Shown in pieces: positions 1 through 6,690 of a stretch of DNA of 12,294 nt. This DNA comes from Comamonadaceae bacterium (GTDB taxonomy: Bacteria; Pseudomonadota; Gammaproteobacteria; Burkholderiales; Burkholderiaceae_C). The DNA is taken from positions 1-12,294 of the forward strand of contig JAJTBK010000176.1 in NCBI GenBank assembly GCA_021286965.1. Reading direction: 5' to 3'. Numbering within the stretch: position 1 is the first letter of the stretch; each line of letters opens with the position of its first letter. The notes beneath the pieces are model-generated. The model was given only the letters and a program-made list of their open reading frames with translations, was not told where the DNA came from and did not search any database. The translations under genes and the position numbers were made by a program.

Positions 1-7
1 AAGGGTT

Positions 8-62
8 CAAAAATGGCTGTAGGGCTTGCCAGACAAGCGCAAGCAGCTATCAAAACAATAGT
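8..62. repeat. Comamonadaceae-type palindromic repeat, copy 1 (3' of dinG)
   Basis: This copy shares an almost identical right flank with copy 2: AGCTAT, one variable base, then AAAACAATAG (45-61). Its core is an imperfect hairpin, with GCTTG (24-28) pairing CAAGC (34-38) around a five-base loop and an outer GCTG (16-19) pairing CAGC (44-47). Read on the minus strand, downstream of the dinG stop, the hairpin is followed by a five-T run (13-9), as in an intrinsic terminator. It fills the stretch left of dinG. The family assignment comes from my recollection of repeats in Acidovorax and relatives; termination is an inference. Confidence 0.6.
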
Positions 63-2261
63 TTAGCCAAGCGCCTCGCTGCGCTGCAGCGCAAACGGCG
101 GCAAGCCTTTGAGCAGGCGCTGGCCGTAATTGGTGCGCACCAGGCGCTTGTCGTAGCAGTACACATGGGCCTGGTCGTCTTCGGTGCGAATCGCCCGGCC
201 CACCCACTGCGCCAGGCGGATGGCGGTGGCAGGCACGACCAGTTCGCTGAACGGGTCGCGCCCGCTGGCGCGCAGCCATTCGGCGCGGGCCTCGCCCACG
301 GGGTCGTCGGGCGGGGCAAAGGGCAGCTTGGTGATGAAGAGCGACTCGCACAGGCTGCCGGGCAAATCCAGTCCCTCGCCAAAGGACTGCATCCCAAAAA
401 TGATGGACGGCTGGCCTGCGCCCACGCGCTCGCGGTGCTGGCGCAAGAGCTGCTGGCGCGGCCACTGGTTTTGCACCAGCACGCTGGCGCGCAGGGCGGT
501 GGGCAGGGCCTCCACCGCCTGGCGCATCTGCTCGCGCGAGGTGAACAGCACCAGCGCGCCCGAGGCCACCTGCGCCAGGTCGCACAGCAGGGCGTCCACC
601 ATCTCGGTGGTGAAGGCGGCGGCGTCCCGTGGTTCAGCGCGGGTTTCGCGGGCGACGAGCGTGCCCTGGCGGGCGTAGTCGAAGGGGCTGGGCACGGTGA
701 GCGTGGTCACGTCGGGGTCGCCGTGCAGGCCGCTTTCGCGCAGGAAGAAATCAAACTGCCCGCAGCTCGTGAGCGTGGCCGAGGTGAGCACCGCGCCGCG
801 CACGCCCGACCACAGGTGCTGGCGCAGGGTGTTGCCCGGCAGCACCGGGTTGGCGTGGGCGCGCAGCACCAAAAACTCGCCCTCCTGCGCCAGGGTGAAC
901 CATTTGGCAGCAGGCACGGCGCCCTCGGGCGCTTCTTGCAGCAGCAGCTGGGCGCAGGCGTGCACGCCTTCGAGCCGGGGCGCCAGGGCGCCGGCCTGGG
1001 CGTAGAGCTGCGACAGGCGGCGCGCATCTTCGGGCTTGTCGCGCAGCTGGCTGCGCAGCGCCTTGGCGATGGCGCGCAGCGCGTCGATAAAGCCGCCCGC
1101 ATGGTGCGCCGCCTGGCCCAGGGGCTCGGCCAGGGCGGCGGGCAGCAGGCCGCCGGGCAGGCGCGCGCGCGTGGGCTGGCTGCTGGCAAAGCGCCGCCCT
1201 TTGTCGGGCACGGGCGCCTGCAGCGCGTGGCCGTGCAACTCCAGCGCCAGGCGGGCCACCTCTTGCAGCGCGGCGCGCAGGCGGGCGGCGTGCTGGGGCA
1301 CGTCGGCAATTTCTTCGACCTCGACGAGCTGGCCGATGCGCAGCGCCCGGCTGGCGAGTTTGTCGATCCACGACAGGCGCGAGAGATCCATCTCCGAGCC
1401 GAACTGCGCCAGCGCCGTGGCCGGCAGGTGGTGCGCTTCGTCGAGGATGAGCAGGCAGTTGTCGAGCTCGGGCAGCAGCCGCGCGCCGATGGAGGACAGC
1501 AGCAAATCGTGGTTCGCCACAATGACCTGCGCCGCCACCAGCTCCTTGCGCCGCTCGAAGTAGCTGCAGCTGGAAAACAGCGGGCAGTGCTTGTTGGTGC
1601 AGGTGTGCGCGTCGGCGGCCACGCTGGCCCACAGCTCGGGCTCGGGCGGGGTCGGCAGCTCGTCGCGGTCGCCATTCCACTGGCTGCTGGCCAGGGTGTC
1701 GGCCAGCTGGGTGTAGAACTGCTGGCGCTCGCCGTGGGCGCGGCTGCTGCGCAGGGCGGCGCGCTGCTCCTGGGCCTGCTCGGCCAGCAGGTCGTCGGGC
1801 ACCACGTCGTCGTCCTCGCCCACGCCGCTGGCCAGGCGTTCGAGCTTGAGCTTGCACACATAGCGCCCGCGCCCCTTGGCCAGGGCAAAGGCAAAGGGCT
1901 GCGCCATGCGCGCCGCCAGCTGCGGCAAATCCTTGTGCACGAGCTGCTCCTGCAGCGCCACGGTGGCCGTCGAAATCACCACCCGCGTGCCCCGCGCCAG
2001 CGCCACGTGGATAGCCGCCGCGCTGTAAGCCAGCGACTTGCCCACGCCCGTGCCCGCCTCGATCACGGCCAGGGCGCGCTGCGCCGGCACCTCGCCCTCG
2101 CCCTCGCCTTCTTCCACCTTGCCCAGCTGCGCGGCGCTGCAGGTCTGCGCCACCTGCGCCGCCATGCTGCGCTGGCCGGCGCGGGGACGAAAACCGTCGG
2201 CGGCCTGCACCACGGCGTCAAACTGTTGCAGGGCCGCTTCGGCCCATTCGGTGGGGGACAT
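63..2261 (-). CDS. dinG: DinG/YoaA-type ATP-dependent DNA helicase with Fe-S cluster
   Basis: This is a 732-residue superfamily 2, XPD/DinG-like helicase, close in length to E. coli DinG (about 716). Visible motifs in order: a Q-like FRPRAGQ segment (24-30), Walker A GTGVGKS (70-76), four cysteines placed as Fe-S ligands (C136, C221, C226, C232), the ANHDLLL segment (249-255), the DEAH box (274-277) and motif VI QWVGRAIR (685-692). Family knowledge predicts 5'-3' unwinding of damaged or stalled DNA structures such as R-loops, in the cytoplasm. An acidic Glu/Gly stretch (about 50-57) precedes Walker A and may be a lineage insert. The ATG at 2261 gives a full N-terminus but has no recognisable Shine-Dalgarno; the bases upstream are a C run. 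E. coli dinG is in the LexA regulon, but I found no betaproteobacterial LexA box (CTGT-N8-ACAG) here. DinG versus YoaA is not resolved. Confidence 0.93.
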   Translation of the reverse strand: MSPTEWAEAALQQFDAVVQAADGFRPRAGQRSMAAQVAQTCSAAQLGKVEEGEGEGEVPAQRALAVIEAGTGVGKSLAYSAAAIHVALARGTRVVISTATVALQEQLVHKDLPQLAARMAQPFAFALAKGRGRYVCKLKLERLASGVGEDDDVVPDDLLAEQAQEQRAALRSSRAHGERQQFYTQLADTLASSQWNGDRDELPTPPEPELWASVAADAHTCTNKHCPLFSSCSYFERRKELVAAQVIVANHDLLLSSIGARLLPELDNCLLILDEAHHLPATALAQFGSEMDLSRLSWIDKLASRALRIGQLVEVEEIADVPQHAARLRAALQEVARLALELHGHALQAPVPDKGRRFASSQPTRARLPGGLLPAALAEPLGQAAHHAGGFIDALRAIAKALRSQLRDKPEDARRLSQLYAQAGALAPRLEGVHACAQLLLQEAPEGAVPAAKWFTLAQEGEFLVLRAHANPVLPGNTLRQHLWSGVRGAVLTSATLTSCGQFDFFLRESGLHGDPDVTTLTVPSPFDYARQGTLVARETRAEPRDAAAFTTEMVDALLCDLAQVASGALVLFTSREQMRQAVEALPTALRASVLVQNQWPRQQLLRQHRERVGAGQPSIIFGMQSFGEGLDLPGSLCESLFITKLPFAPPDDPVGEARAEWLRASGRDPFSELVVPATAIRLAQWVGRAIRTEDDQAHVYCYDKRLVRTNYGQRLLKGLPPFALQRSEALG

Positions 2262-2301
2262 AGGGGGGCGAGTGTGGCACAGGGGAAATGCCTCTGGAAT
2301 C

Positions 2302-2322
2302 TATCGCCCCTACCAGGCGATA
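2302..2322. promoter_or_regulatory. Perfect 7-bp dyad between divergent dinG and acylphosphatase
   Basis: TATCGCC (2302-2308) and GGCGATA (2316-2322) are exact reverse complements separated by seven bases. The dyad lies in the 113-base gap between the divergent starts at 2261 and 2375. A poor -10-like hexamer for dinG on the minus strand (TAGATT, 2303-2298) overlaps its left edge, so a bound protein could block that promoter. This may be an operator for one or both genes. The regulator is unknown and the promoter assignment is weak. Confidence 0.3.
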
Positions 2323-2374
2323 CCACCGCCGTCGGCGTACAGTGTCACCCCCGTATTTTTCTTTGCCTTTGCCC

Positions 2375-2674
2375 ATGTCCGCCGAACTTCTCGACACTGC
2401 CCGCCACCTGCGCATTTTTGGCCACGTGCAAGGGGTGTACTACCGCCAATCGACCATTGCCCAGGCCCTGCAGCGGGGTCTGCGCGGTTGGGTGCGTAAC
2501 CGCAGCGACGGCACGGTGGAGGCCCTGGTCTGCGGCCCGCAGGCGCAGGTGCAGGCGTTGATCGACTGGGCGCACCAGGGCCCGTCGGCGGCGCAGGTGG
2601 AGCGGGTGGAGGTCAGCGCCCACCTGCCCGAGCCGGCGCCGGCGGCCGGTTTTGTGCAGCGCGAGACGCTGTAA
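2375..2674 (+). CDS. acyP: Acylphosphatase
   Basis: This 99-residue protein has the length and both signature motifs of acylphosphatases, small cytoplasmic enzymes that hydrolyse the carboxyl-phosphate bond of acyl phosphates. GHVQGVYYR near the N-terminus holds the phosphate-binding loop and catalytic Arg. GLRGWVRNRSDGTVEA holds the catalytic Asn in the RN step. The usual VxFR is VYYR here, a conservative change. The reading frame is open further upstream to 2288, but that extension is Arg/Pro-rich and unlike the family, so the ATG at 2375 is preferred. No clear Shine-Dalgarno precedes it. It is the only plus-strand gene: divergent from dinG and convergent with ubiD, with 17 bases between the two stop codons. 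Confidence 0.9.
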   Translation: MSAELLDTARHLRIFGHVQGVYYRQSTIAQALQRGLRGWVRNRSDGTVEALVCGPQAQVQALIDWAHQGPSAAQVERVEVSAHLPEPAPAAGFVQRETL

Positions 2675-2691
2675 ACGTTGCCGCGCTAGCG

Positions 2692-4176
2692 CTACAGCCC
2701 CAGGTCGTCGGCGAGCTGGTTCATGCGCTGGGCTACTTGGGCGTCCATGGCCATGGTGCGGCCCCATTCGCGCTGGGTTTCGCCGGGCCATTTGTTCGTC
2801 GCGTCCATGCCCATCTTGCTGCCCAGACCGGCCACGGGCGAGGCGAAGTCCAGGTAGTCGATGGGCGTGTGCTCAATCAGCATCGTGTCGCGCACCGGAT
2901 CCATGCGCGTGCTCATGGCCCAGACCACTTCTTTCCAGTCGCGCACGTCGATATCGTCATCGACCACGACGATGAACTTGGTGTACAGGAACTGGCGCAG
3001 GTGGCTCCACACGCCCATCATCACGCGCCGCGCGTGGCCGGCGTAGGCTTTTTTGATGCGCACCACGGCTAGCCGATAGCTGCAGGCCTCGGGCGGCAGG
3101 TAGAAGTCGATGATCTCGGGGAAGGCGCGCTGCAAGAGCGGCACAAACAGTTCGTTCAGCGCCAGCCCCAGCATGGCGGGCTCGTCGGGCGGTTTGCCGG
3201 TGTAGGTGCTGTGGTAGAGCGCGTCCTGGCGCTGGGTGATGCGCTCGACGGTGAACACCGGGAACTCGGCGCATTCGTTGTAGTAGCCGGTGTGGTCGCC
3301 GTACGGGCCTTCGAGCGCGTGCTGCCAGCCGCTGGGGTGATTCGCGTCGGGGTGGATGTGGCCTTCGAGCACGATCTCGGCCTGGGCCGGCACCGAGAGC
3401 GGCACGCCCCGCGCATCGGCGACCTCGGTGCGTGCGCCGCGCAGCAGGCCGGCAAACTGGTATTCGGAGAGGCTGTCGGGCACGGGCGTGACGGCGCCGA
3501 GGATGGTCGCCGGGTCGGCGCCAATCGCCACCGCCACCGGGTAGGGTTGGCCGGGGTGTTGGCGGCAGTGCTCGGCAAAATCGAGCGCCCCGCCCCGGTG
3601 CGAGAGCCAGCGCATGATGAGCTGGTTCTTGCCGATCACCTGCTGGCGGTAGATGCCCAGGTTCTGCCGCGCCTTGTGCGGCCCGCGCGTGATGGTCAGG
3701 CCCCAGGTGACCAGCGGCGCGACGTCGCCGGGCCAGCAGTGCTGGATCGGCAGGCGGCCCAGGTCCACGTCGCTGCCTTCCCACACGATTTGCTGGCAGG
3801 GCGGGCGGCGCACCTGGGATGGCGCCATGCTCCACAGCGTCTTGAGCAGGTCGCGCCGGCCCCACAGGTCCTTCATGCCGCGCGGCGGCTCGGGCTCCTT
3901 GAGCTGCGCCAGCACCTCGCCAAAGGCGCGGATCTCGGGTAAGCCCGCCACGCCCAGCGCGCGCGCCACGCGGCCGGGGGTGCCGAACAGGTTGGCCAGC
4001 ACCGGCATGGTGTGGCCGGTGGGCTTTTCAAACAGCAGCGCCGGACCGCCGGCGCGCAGCACGCGGTCGGCCAGCGCGGTCATCTCCAGGTGCGGCGAGA
4101 CCGGGGCAGTGATGCGGCGCAGCTCGCCAGCGGCTTCGAGCTGGGCCATGAAGTCGCGCAGGTCGCGGTAGTGCAT
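2692..4176 (-). CDS. ubiD: UbiD, prenyl-FMN-dependent 3-polyprenyl-4-hydroxybenzoate decarboxylase
   Basis: This 494-residue protein resembles E. coli UbiD (about 497) along its length, from the [21 protein letters not shown] start and [11 protein letters not shown] to the [13 protein letters not shown] stretch near 454-466. The cofactor region [19 protein letters not shown] (about 172-190), the adjacent SHRGG, and [11 protein letters not shown] (about 289-299) are intact. UbiD removes the carboxyl group of 3-polyprenyl-4-hydroxybenzoate in ubiquinone synthesis, using prenyl-FMN made by UbiX. The frame opens with a TTG four codons upstream, but the ATG at 4176 matches the family N-terminus and is used. 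The Shine-Dalgarno is weak. It is the last gene of the ubi block, separated from ubiX by 69 bases that hold a strong hairpin, so it may be transcribed less than ubiX or from its own promoter. Confidence 0.95.
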   Translation of the reverse strand: MHYRDLRDFMAQLEAAGELRRITAPVSPHLEMTALADRVLRAGGPALLFEKPTGHTMPVLANLFGTPGRVARALGVAGLPEIRAFGEVLAQLKEPEPPRGMKDLWGRRDLLKTLWSMAPSQVRRPPCQQIVWEGSDVDLGRLPIQHCWPGDVAPLVTWGLTITRGPHKARQNLGIYRQQVIGKNQLIMRWLSHRGGALDFAEHCRQHPGQPYPVAVAIGADPATILGAVTPVPDSLSEYQFAGLLRGARTEVADARGVPLSVPAQAEIVLEGHIHPDANHPSGWQHALEGPYGDHTGYYNECAEFPVFTVERITQRQDALYHSTYTGKPPDEPAMLGLALNELFVPLLQRAFPEIIDFYLPPEACSYRLAVVRIKKAYAGHARRVMMGVWSHLRQFLYTKFIVVVDDDIDVRDWKEVVWAMSTRMDPVRDTMLIEHTPIDYLDFASPVAGLGSKMGMDATNKWPGETQREWGRTMAMDAQVAQRMNQLADDLGL

Positions 4177-4186
4177 TTTCAGGATC

Positions 4187-4222
4187 AAAAATGGCGCTAG
4201 CGCTTGTAAATCAAGCGCTAGC
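4187..4222 (-). terminator. Hairpin plus T run after ubiX
   Basis: On the minus strand the perfect 11-bp stem (4222-4212 with 4206-4196) is followed after four bases by a run of five T (4191-4187). This has the shape of an intrinsic terminator or attenuator between ubiX and ubiD. The T run is short and the repeat is found at other sites, so it may instead stabilise the 3' end of the upstream mRNA. Its effect on ubiD expression is unknown. Confidence 0.45.
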
Positions 4223-4240
4223 AGCTATGAAAACAATAGC
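4187..4240. repeat. Comamonadaceae-type palindromic repeat, copy 2 (between ubiX and ubiD)
   Basis: This is the best-preserved copy in the window. GCTAGCGCTTG (4196-4206) and CAAGCGCTAGC (4212-4222) are exact reverse complements around a five-base loop. The right flank AGCTATGAAAACAATAG (4223-4239) matches copy 1 (45-61) with one difference. The element fills almost the whole gap between the ubiX stop and the ubiD start. Confidence 0.75.
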
Positions 4241-4245
4241 GAAAA

Positions 4246-4827
4246 TCAAGCATCCAGCGGCAGGCCGGGCCAGCGGGTGACGAGGTCGTGCTCGATGCCC
4301 AGCAGGTCCAGGGCGCGGGCCGCGCTGTGGTCCACGATCTCGCCCACCGTGGTCGGGCGCTGGTAGAAGGCGGGCATGGGCGGGCAGCAGATGGCGCCCA
4401 GCTCGGTGGCCGTGGCCATGTTGCGCAGGTGCACCAGGTGCAGCGGCGACTCGCGCGTGAGCAGCACCAGGCGGCGGCGCTCTTTGAGCACCACGTCGGC
4501 GGCGCGCGTCAGCAGGTTGTCGGCCAGGCCATGGGCGATGGCCGCCAGGGTGCGCATGGAACAGGGGGCAACCACCATGCCGAGCGTGGCAAACGAGCCG
4601 CTGGCGATGCTGGCGCCGACGTTGGCGATGTCGTGCACCTCGTCGGCCAGGGACTCGACCTCCGGGCGCGACAGATCCATTTCGTGGCGCAGGTTGCGCC
4701 AGCCGGCGTCGGAGACGACCAGGTGCGACTCGATGCCGCCAATTTGACGCAGCATCTGCAGCAGGCGCGCGCCATAGACCGCGCCGCTGGCGCCGGAGAT
4801 GCCGACAATGACGCGCGCACGGCTCAT
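4246..4827 (-). CDS. ubiX: UbiX, flavin prenyltransferase
   Basis: At 193 residues this has the family length. It shows GISGASG (9-15) for FMN binding, APCSM (87-91), KERRRLVLLTRESP (115-128) and MPAFY (151-155), all classic UbiX/Pad1 signatures. The enzyme joins a dimethylallyl group to reduced FMN to make prenyl-FMN, the cofactor of UbiD-type decarboxylases such as the ubiD product encoded next. Its ATG overlaps the stop of the DGC-domain gene (ATGA), and a strong Shine-Dalgarno lies inside that gene, so the two are translationally coupled. The stop is followed within a few bases by repeat copy 2. Confidence 0.96.
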   Translation of the reverse strand: MSRARVIVGISGASGAVYGARLLQMLRQIGGIESHLVVSDAGWRNLRHEMDLSRPEVESLADEVHDIANVGASIASGSFATLGMVVAPCSMRTLAAIAHGLADNLLTRAADVVLKERRRLVLLTRESPLHLVHLRNMATATELGAICCPPMPAFYQRPTTVGEIVDHSAARALDLLGIEHDLVTRWPGLPLDA

Positions 4828-5225
4828 GCCGCCTCCTGGCGCAGGGGCTTGTCGAGCAGGTCGGCCTCGACCTGGCCGAGCACCTGCGCCGCCTGTTCGG
4901 CGTCAAAGTCCTGGTGGTTGCGCTTTTTCACGCCGTATTTGTGCAGCTGGTAGTGGCGCGCGGGCGCTATGCCGTGGCGCGCCAGGCTGTGGTTGACGCA
5001 TTCGAGCGGGCAGCCGTCGAGGGCGATGATGGCGCGCCCCGATTGGGCGAGCTTGACCAGCTGCGGCACGTCGCCGCCCACGCCGGCGATGCACGACATT
5101 TCGGCCACGCCGCGCCGATCCATTTGCACCGCGACATGGTTGGCCAGCTGCGCCGCGCTGGAGCAGCCCGAGCAGGAATACACCAGCGGCAGGTGCGCGC
5201 TGGAAGTGGCAGGGTCGTCACTCAT
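4824..5225 (-). CDS. DGC-domain putative zinc-binding protein embedded in the ubi operon
   Basis: This 133-residue soluble protein resembles the DGC-domain family (putative zinc-binding proteins named for a conserved Asp-Gly-Cys). It has CSGC (18-21), C45 in SCIAGVGG, and DGCPLEC (70-76) giving C72 and C76, so five cysteines could form one or two metal or redox sites. A basic tail follows (HKYGVKKRNH, about 95-104). No signal peptide or membrane segment is seen. Its start overlaps the ubiT stop and its stop overlaps the ubiX start, each by four bases (ATGA), with a strong Shine-Dalgarno, so it is made together with both. The family has no established role that I know of. The setting suggests a part in O2-independent ubiquinone synthesis, perhaps metal or electron delivery to UbiU/UbiV; that is inference only. 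Confidence 0.85.
   Translation of the reverse strand: MSDDPATSSAHLPLVYSCSGCSSAAQLANHVAVQMDRRGVAEMSCIAGVGGDVPQLVKLAQSGRAIIALDGCPLECVNHSLARHGIAPARHYQLHKYGVKKRNHQDFDAEQAAQVLGQVEADLLDKPLRQEAA
4832..4837 (-). promoter_or_regulatory. Ribosome binding site of ubiX
   Basis: AGGAGG on the minus strand lies four bases before the ubiX ATG (4827), inside the last codons of the DGC-domain gene. It fixes the ubiX start and supports re-initiation at the ATGA overlap. Confidence 0.8.
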
Positions 5226-5746
5226 GGCCGGCCTCCCAACAGGGCTGAGAGCGAGGGCAGCGGCGGCAGCTGGCGCGCCAGGTGCGGTGCGCGGCGCGCG
5301 AGCACGGCGCGCGGGCTCCAGTGCGCCGGGTCGAACACCGGCAGCTCGAGCGCATCGAGGGCGTTTTTCACCACCAGGCCGAGCTCGGTGTCGCCTTCCA
5401 TCACCAGGCGGCGGTTGAAGAACAGGGTGTCGGGGTCCTGGCGGCGCTGCGCCAGCAGCATGAAGTCCTGCGCGTTGGCGCTGATGGCCAGGTCGGGCTC
5501 GGCCTGCGCGCTGCTGGGCACGAAGCGCTGGCCGTTCCAGGAGAAGTCAAACGCCAGGCGCGCATCGCGCACGCGAATGGCCAGGTGCTTGCCTTGCAGC
5601 AGGTCTGTGACGTCCTGCGGCAGCTGGCGCGCGAGCGCAAAGTTGATCGCTGTGACCAGCAGCACGGAGCCCGGGTAGGCGGGCAGGCGCGCCAGCACGG
5701 CGCCCACGGGCGCCGGCAGGGTGAAGGGGGCGGGAGAGGCCATCAT
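5222..5746 (-). CDS. ubiT: UbiT, SCP2-domain lipid-binding protein of the O2-independent ubiquinone pathway
   Basis: This 174-residue protein has a sterol-carrier-protein-2 (SCP2) domain over roughly residues 30-135, including DLLQGKHLAIRV, DARLAFDFSWNG, EPDLAISANAQDFMLLA and RRLVMEGDTELGLVVKN. Length and pattern match E. coli UbiT (YhbT). UbiT binds isoprenoid precursors and replaces UbiJ when ubiquinone is made without oxygen, working with UbiU and UbiV. Direct adjacency to ubiV and ubiU favours UbiT over UbiJ or another SCP2 protein. The frame is open far upstream across ubiV, but the tandem ATG at 5746/5743 is preceded by a good Shine-Dalgarno and follows the ubiV stop by 20 bases. The 3' end overlaps the DGC gene by four bases. 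Confidence 0.92.
   Translation of the reverse strand: MMASPAPFTLPAPVGAVLARLPAYPGSVLLVTAINFALARQLPQDVTDLLQGKHLAIRVRDARLAFDFSWNGQRFVPSSAQAEPDLAISANAQDFMLLAQRRQDPDTLFFNRRLVMEGDTELGLVVKNALDALELPVFDPAHWSPRAVLARRAPHLARQLPPLPSLSALLGGRP
5232..5237 (-). promoter_or_regulatory. Ribosome binding site of the DGC-domain gene
   Basis: GGGAGG on the minus strand lies six bases before the ATG at 5225 and inside the 3' end of ubiT. It supports the chosen start and coupled translation of the two genes. Confidence 0.75.
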
Positions 5747-5752
5747 GGGCAA

Positions 5753-5757
5753 TCCTT
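5753..5757 (-). promoter_or_regulatory. Ribosome binding site of ubiT
   Basis: AAGGA on the minus strand lies six bases before the ATG at 5746. It selects this start over the much longer open frame that runs back through ubiV. Confidence 0.7.
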
Positions 5758-5766
5758 CAAAAAACG

Positions 5767-6669
5767 TCAGGGCAAGGCCGGTTCTACCAGATCGAGCCCG
5801 GGTTTTCCATGCCAATACCCGTTGCAGGGCTGCTCGGGCATGAAGGGGCGCAACGCCGCCAGCTGCGCCGGTGCGTCCTGCGGCGCGCGGCGCGCGGCGT
5901 CGAAGGCGGCAATGATTTTGTCCATGTGCTGCGACTGCGGCGACAGGCGCAGCACGTCCACGCCCAGGGCCTGCAGCTGCGGCAGGTCGGCGATCAGGTT
6001 GTGCACCTTGGCCGATTGCGTCTGGATGCCGTTGATGACCAGGAAGGATTCGCTCTCGCGCGTGGCCAGCAGCTGGCCATCGGGATGCTCGATGCAGCGA
6101 AAACCGCAATCGTCCTTCGGCAGGTTGTAGTGGCGCGCCGTAAAGCAGCGCGCCGAGAACGCCAGCGGCATCCGGCCATAGGCAAAGACTTCGGTCTGCA
6201 GGCCGGCGGGCTTGTGCGCCAGGATGGCGGCGAGGTCGCTCTGGCGCATCTCCAGCGGCATGACCCAGCGCGTGGCGCCCAGGCTGGCCATCCAGGCCAG
6301 GGTGTCGGCGTTGAAGACGTTGAGCTGCGCCCCGGCGACGAAGGCACGCTGGCCCGCCAGGCTGTGCACCGCGCCCATGTCGCCGGCCTCGACCAGGAAC
6401 TCGGTGTGGCGCGTGATCTTGTGCATGTCGGCCACGTCGCTGGTCGATTCGAGCAGCACCATGGTGGACATCACCGGCTCCTTGCCGGCGTCCTGCAACA
6501 TGCGGGCGATGTCCAGCCAATCGCTCTGGCGCAGCTCGTGGCGGCGCGAGCACACGGCCTCGCCGAGGTAGACGATGTCCACGGCGCTCTCGGCCATGGC
6601 TTGGTAGAACGCAAAAACGGTGTCGCGCGGCCAGTAATACTGCAGCGGGCCCAGGGCTAGTTTGATCAT
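5767..6669 (-). CDS. ubiV: UbiV, Fe-S subunit of the O2-independent ubiquinone hydroxylase (U32 family)
   Basis: This 300-residue U32-family protein matches UbiV (YhbV). It has a barrel-like start (KLALGPLQYYWPRD, DIVYLGEAVCSRR) and cysteines C40, C175, C188 and C192, close to the four that bind a [4Fe-4S] cluster in E. coli UbiV (39, 176, 193, 197). The segment with the last three reads RCFTARHYNLPKDDCGFRC. UbiV pairs with UbiU and, with UbiT, carries out ring hydroxylation without oxygen; prephenate has been reported as the hydroxyl donor. Automatic annotation often calls it a collagenase-like peptidase, which is misleading. It lies 21 bases after ubiU and 20 before ubiT, so the three form an operon. 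C282 in PCNGYWHGKPG is an extra cysteine. Confidence 0.95.
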   Translation of the reverse strand: MIKLALGPLQYYWPRDTVFAFYQAMAESAVDIVYLGEAVCSRRHELRQSDWLDIARMLQDAGKEPVMSTMVLLESTSDVADMHKITRHTEFLVEAGDMGAVHSLAGQRAFVAGAQLNVFNADTLAWMASLGATRWVMPLEMRQSDLAAILAHKPAGLQTEVFAYGRMPLAFSARCFTARHYNLPKDDCGFRCIEHPDGQLLATRESESFLVINGIQTQSAKVHNLIADLPQLQALGVDVLRLSPQSQHMDKIIAAFDAARRAPQDAPAQLAALRPFMPEQPCNGYWHGKPGLDLVEPALP

Positions 6670-6690
6670 GGTGTTCTCGTGTTCTTGTTG

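Noticed and set aside
2262..2374. LexA (SOS) box upstream of dinG
   Set aside because: No CTGT-N8-ACAG pattern was found. An ACAG occurs at 2339-2342 but lacks the partner half-site at the right spacing.
2288..2374. Upstream ATG giving a 128-residue acylphosphatase
   Set aside because: The extra 29 residues are Arg/Pro-rich, overlap the intergenic dyad, and are unlike acylphosphatase N-termini.
165..2561. 798-codon open frame on the plus strand antisense to dinG
   Set aside because: It is a low-complexity Arg/Ala/Gly/His/Gln-rich translation with no recognisable domain, opposite a helicase with complete motifs. Long antisense frames are expected in such GC-rich coding DNA.
5222..6553. 443-codon minus frame fusing ubiT to an upstream region
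   Set aside because: Only the last 174 codons resemble a protein family. The upstream part is an out-of-frame reading of ubiV, and a Shine-Dalgarno marks the ubiT ATG at 5746.
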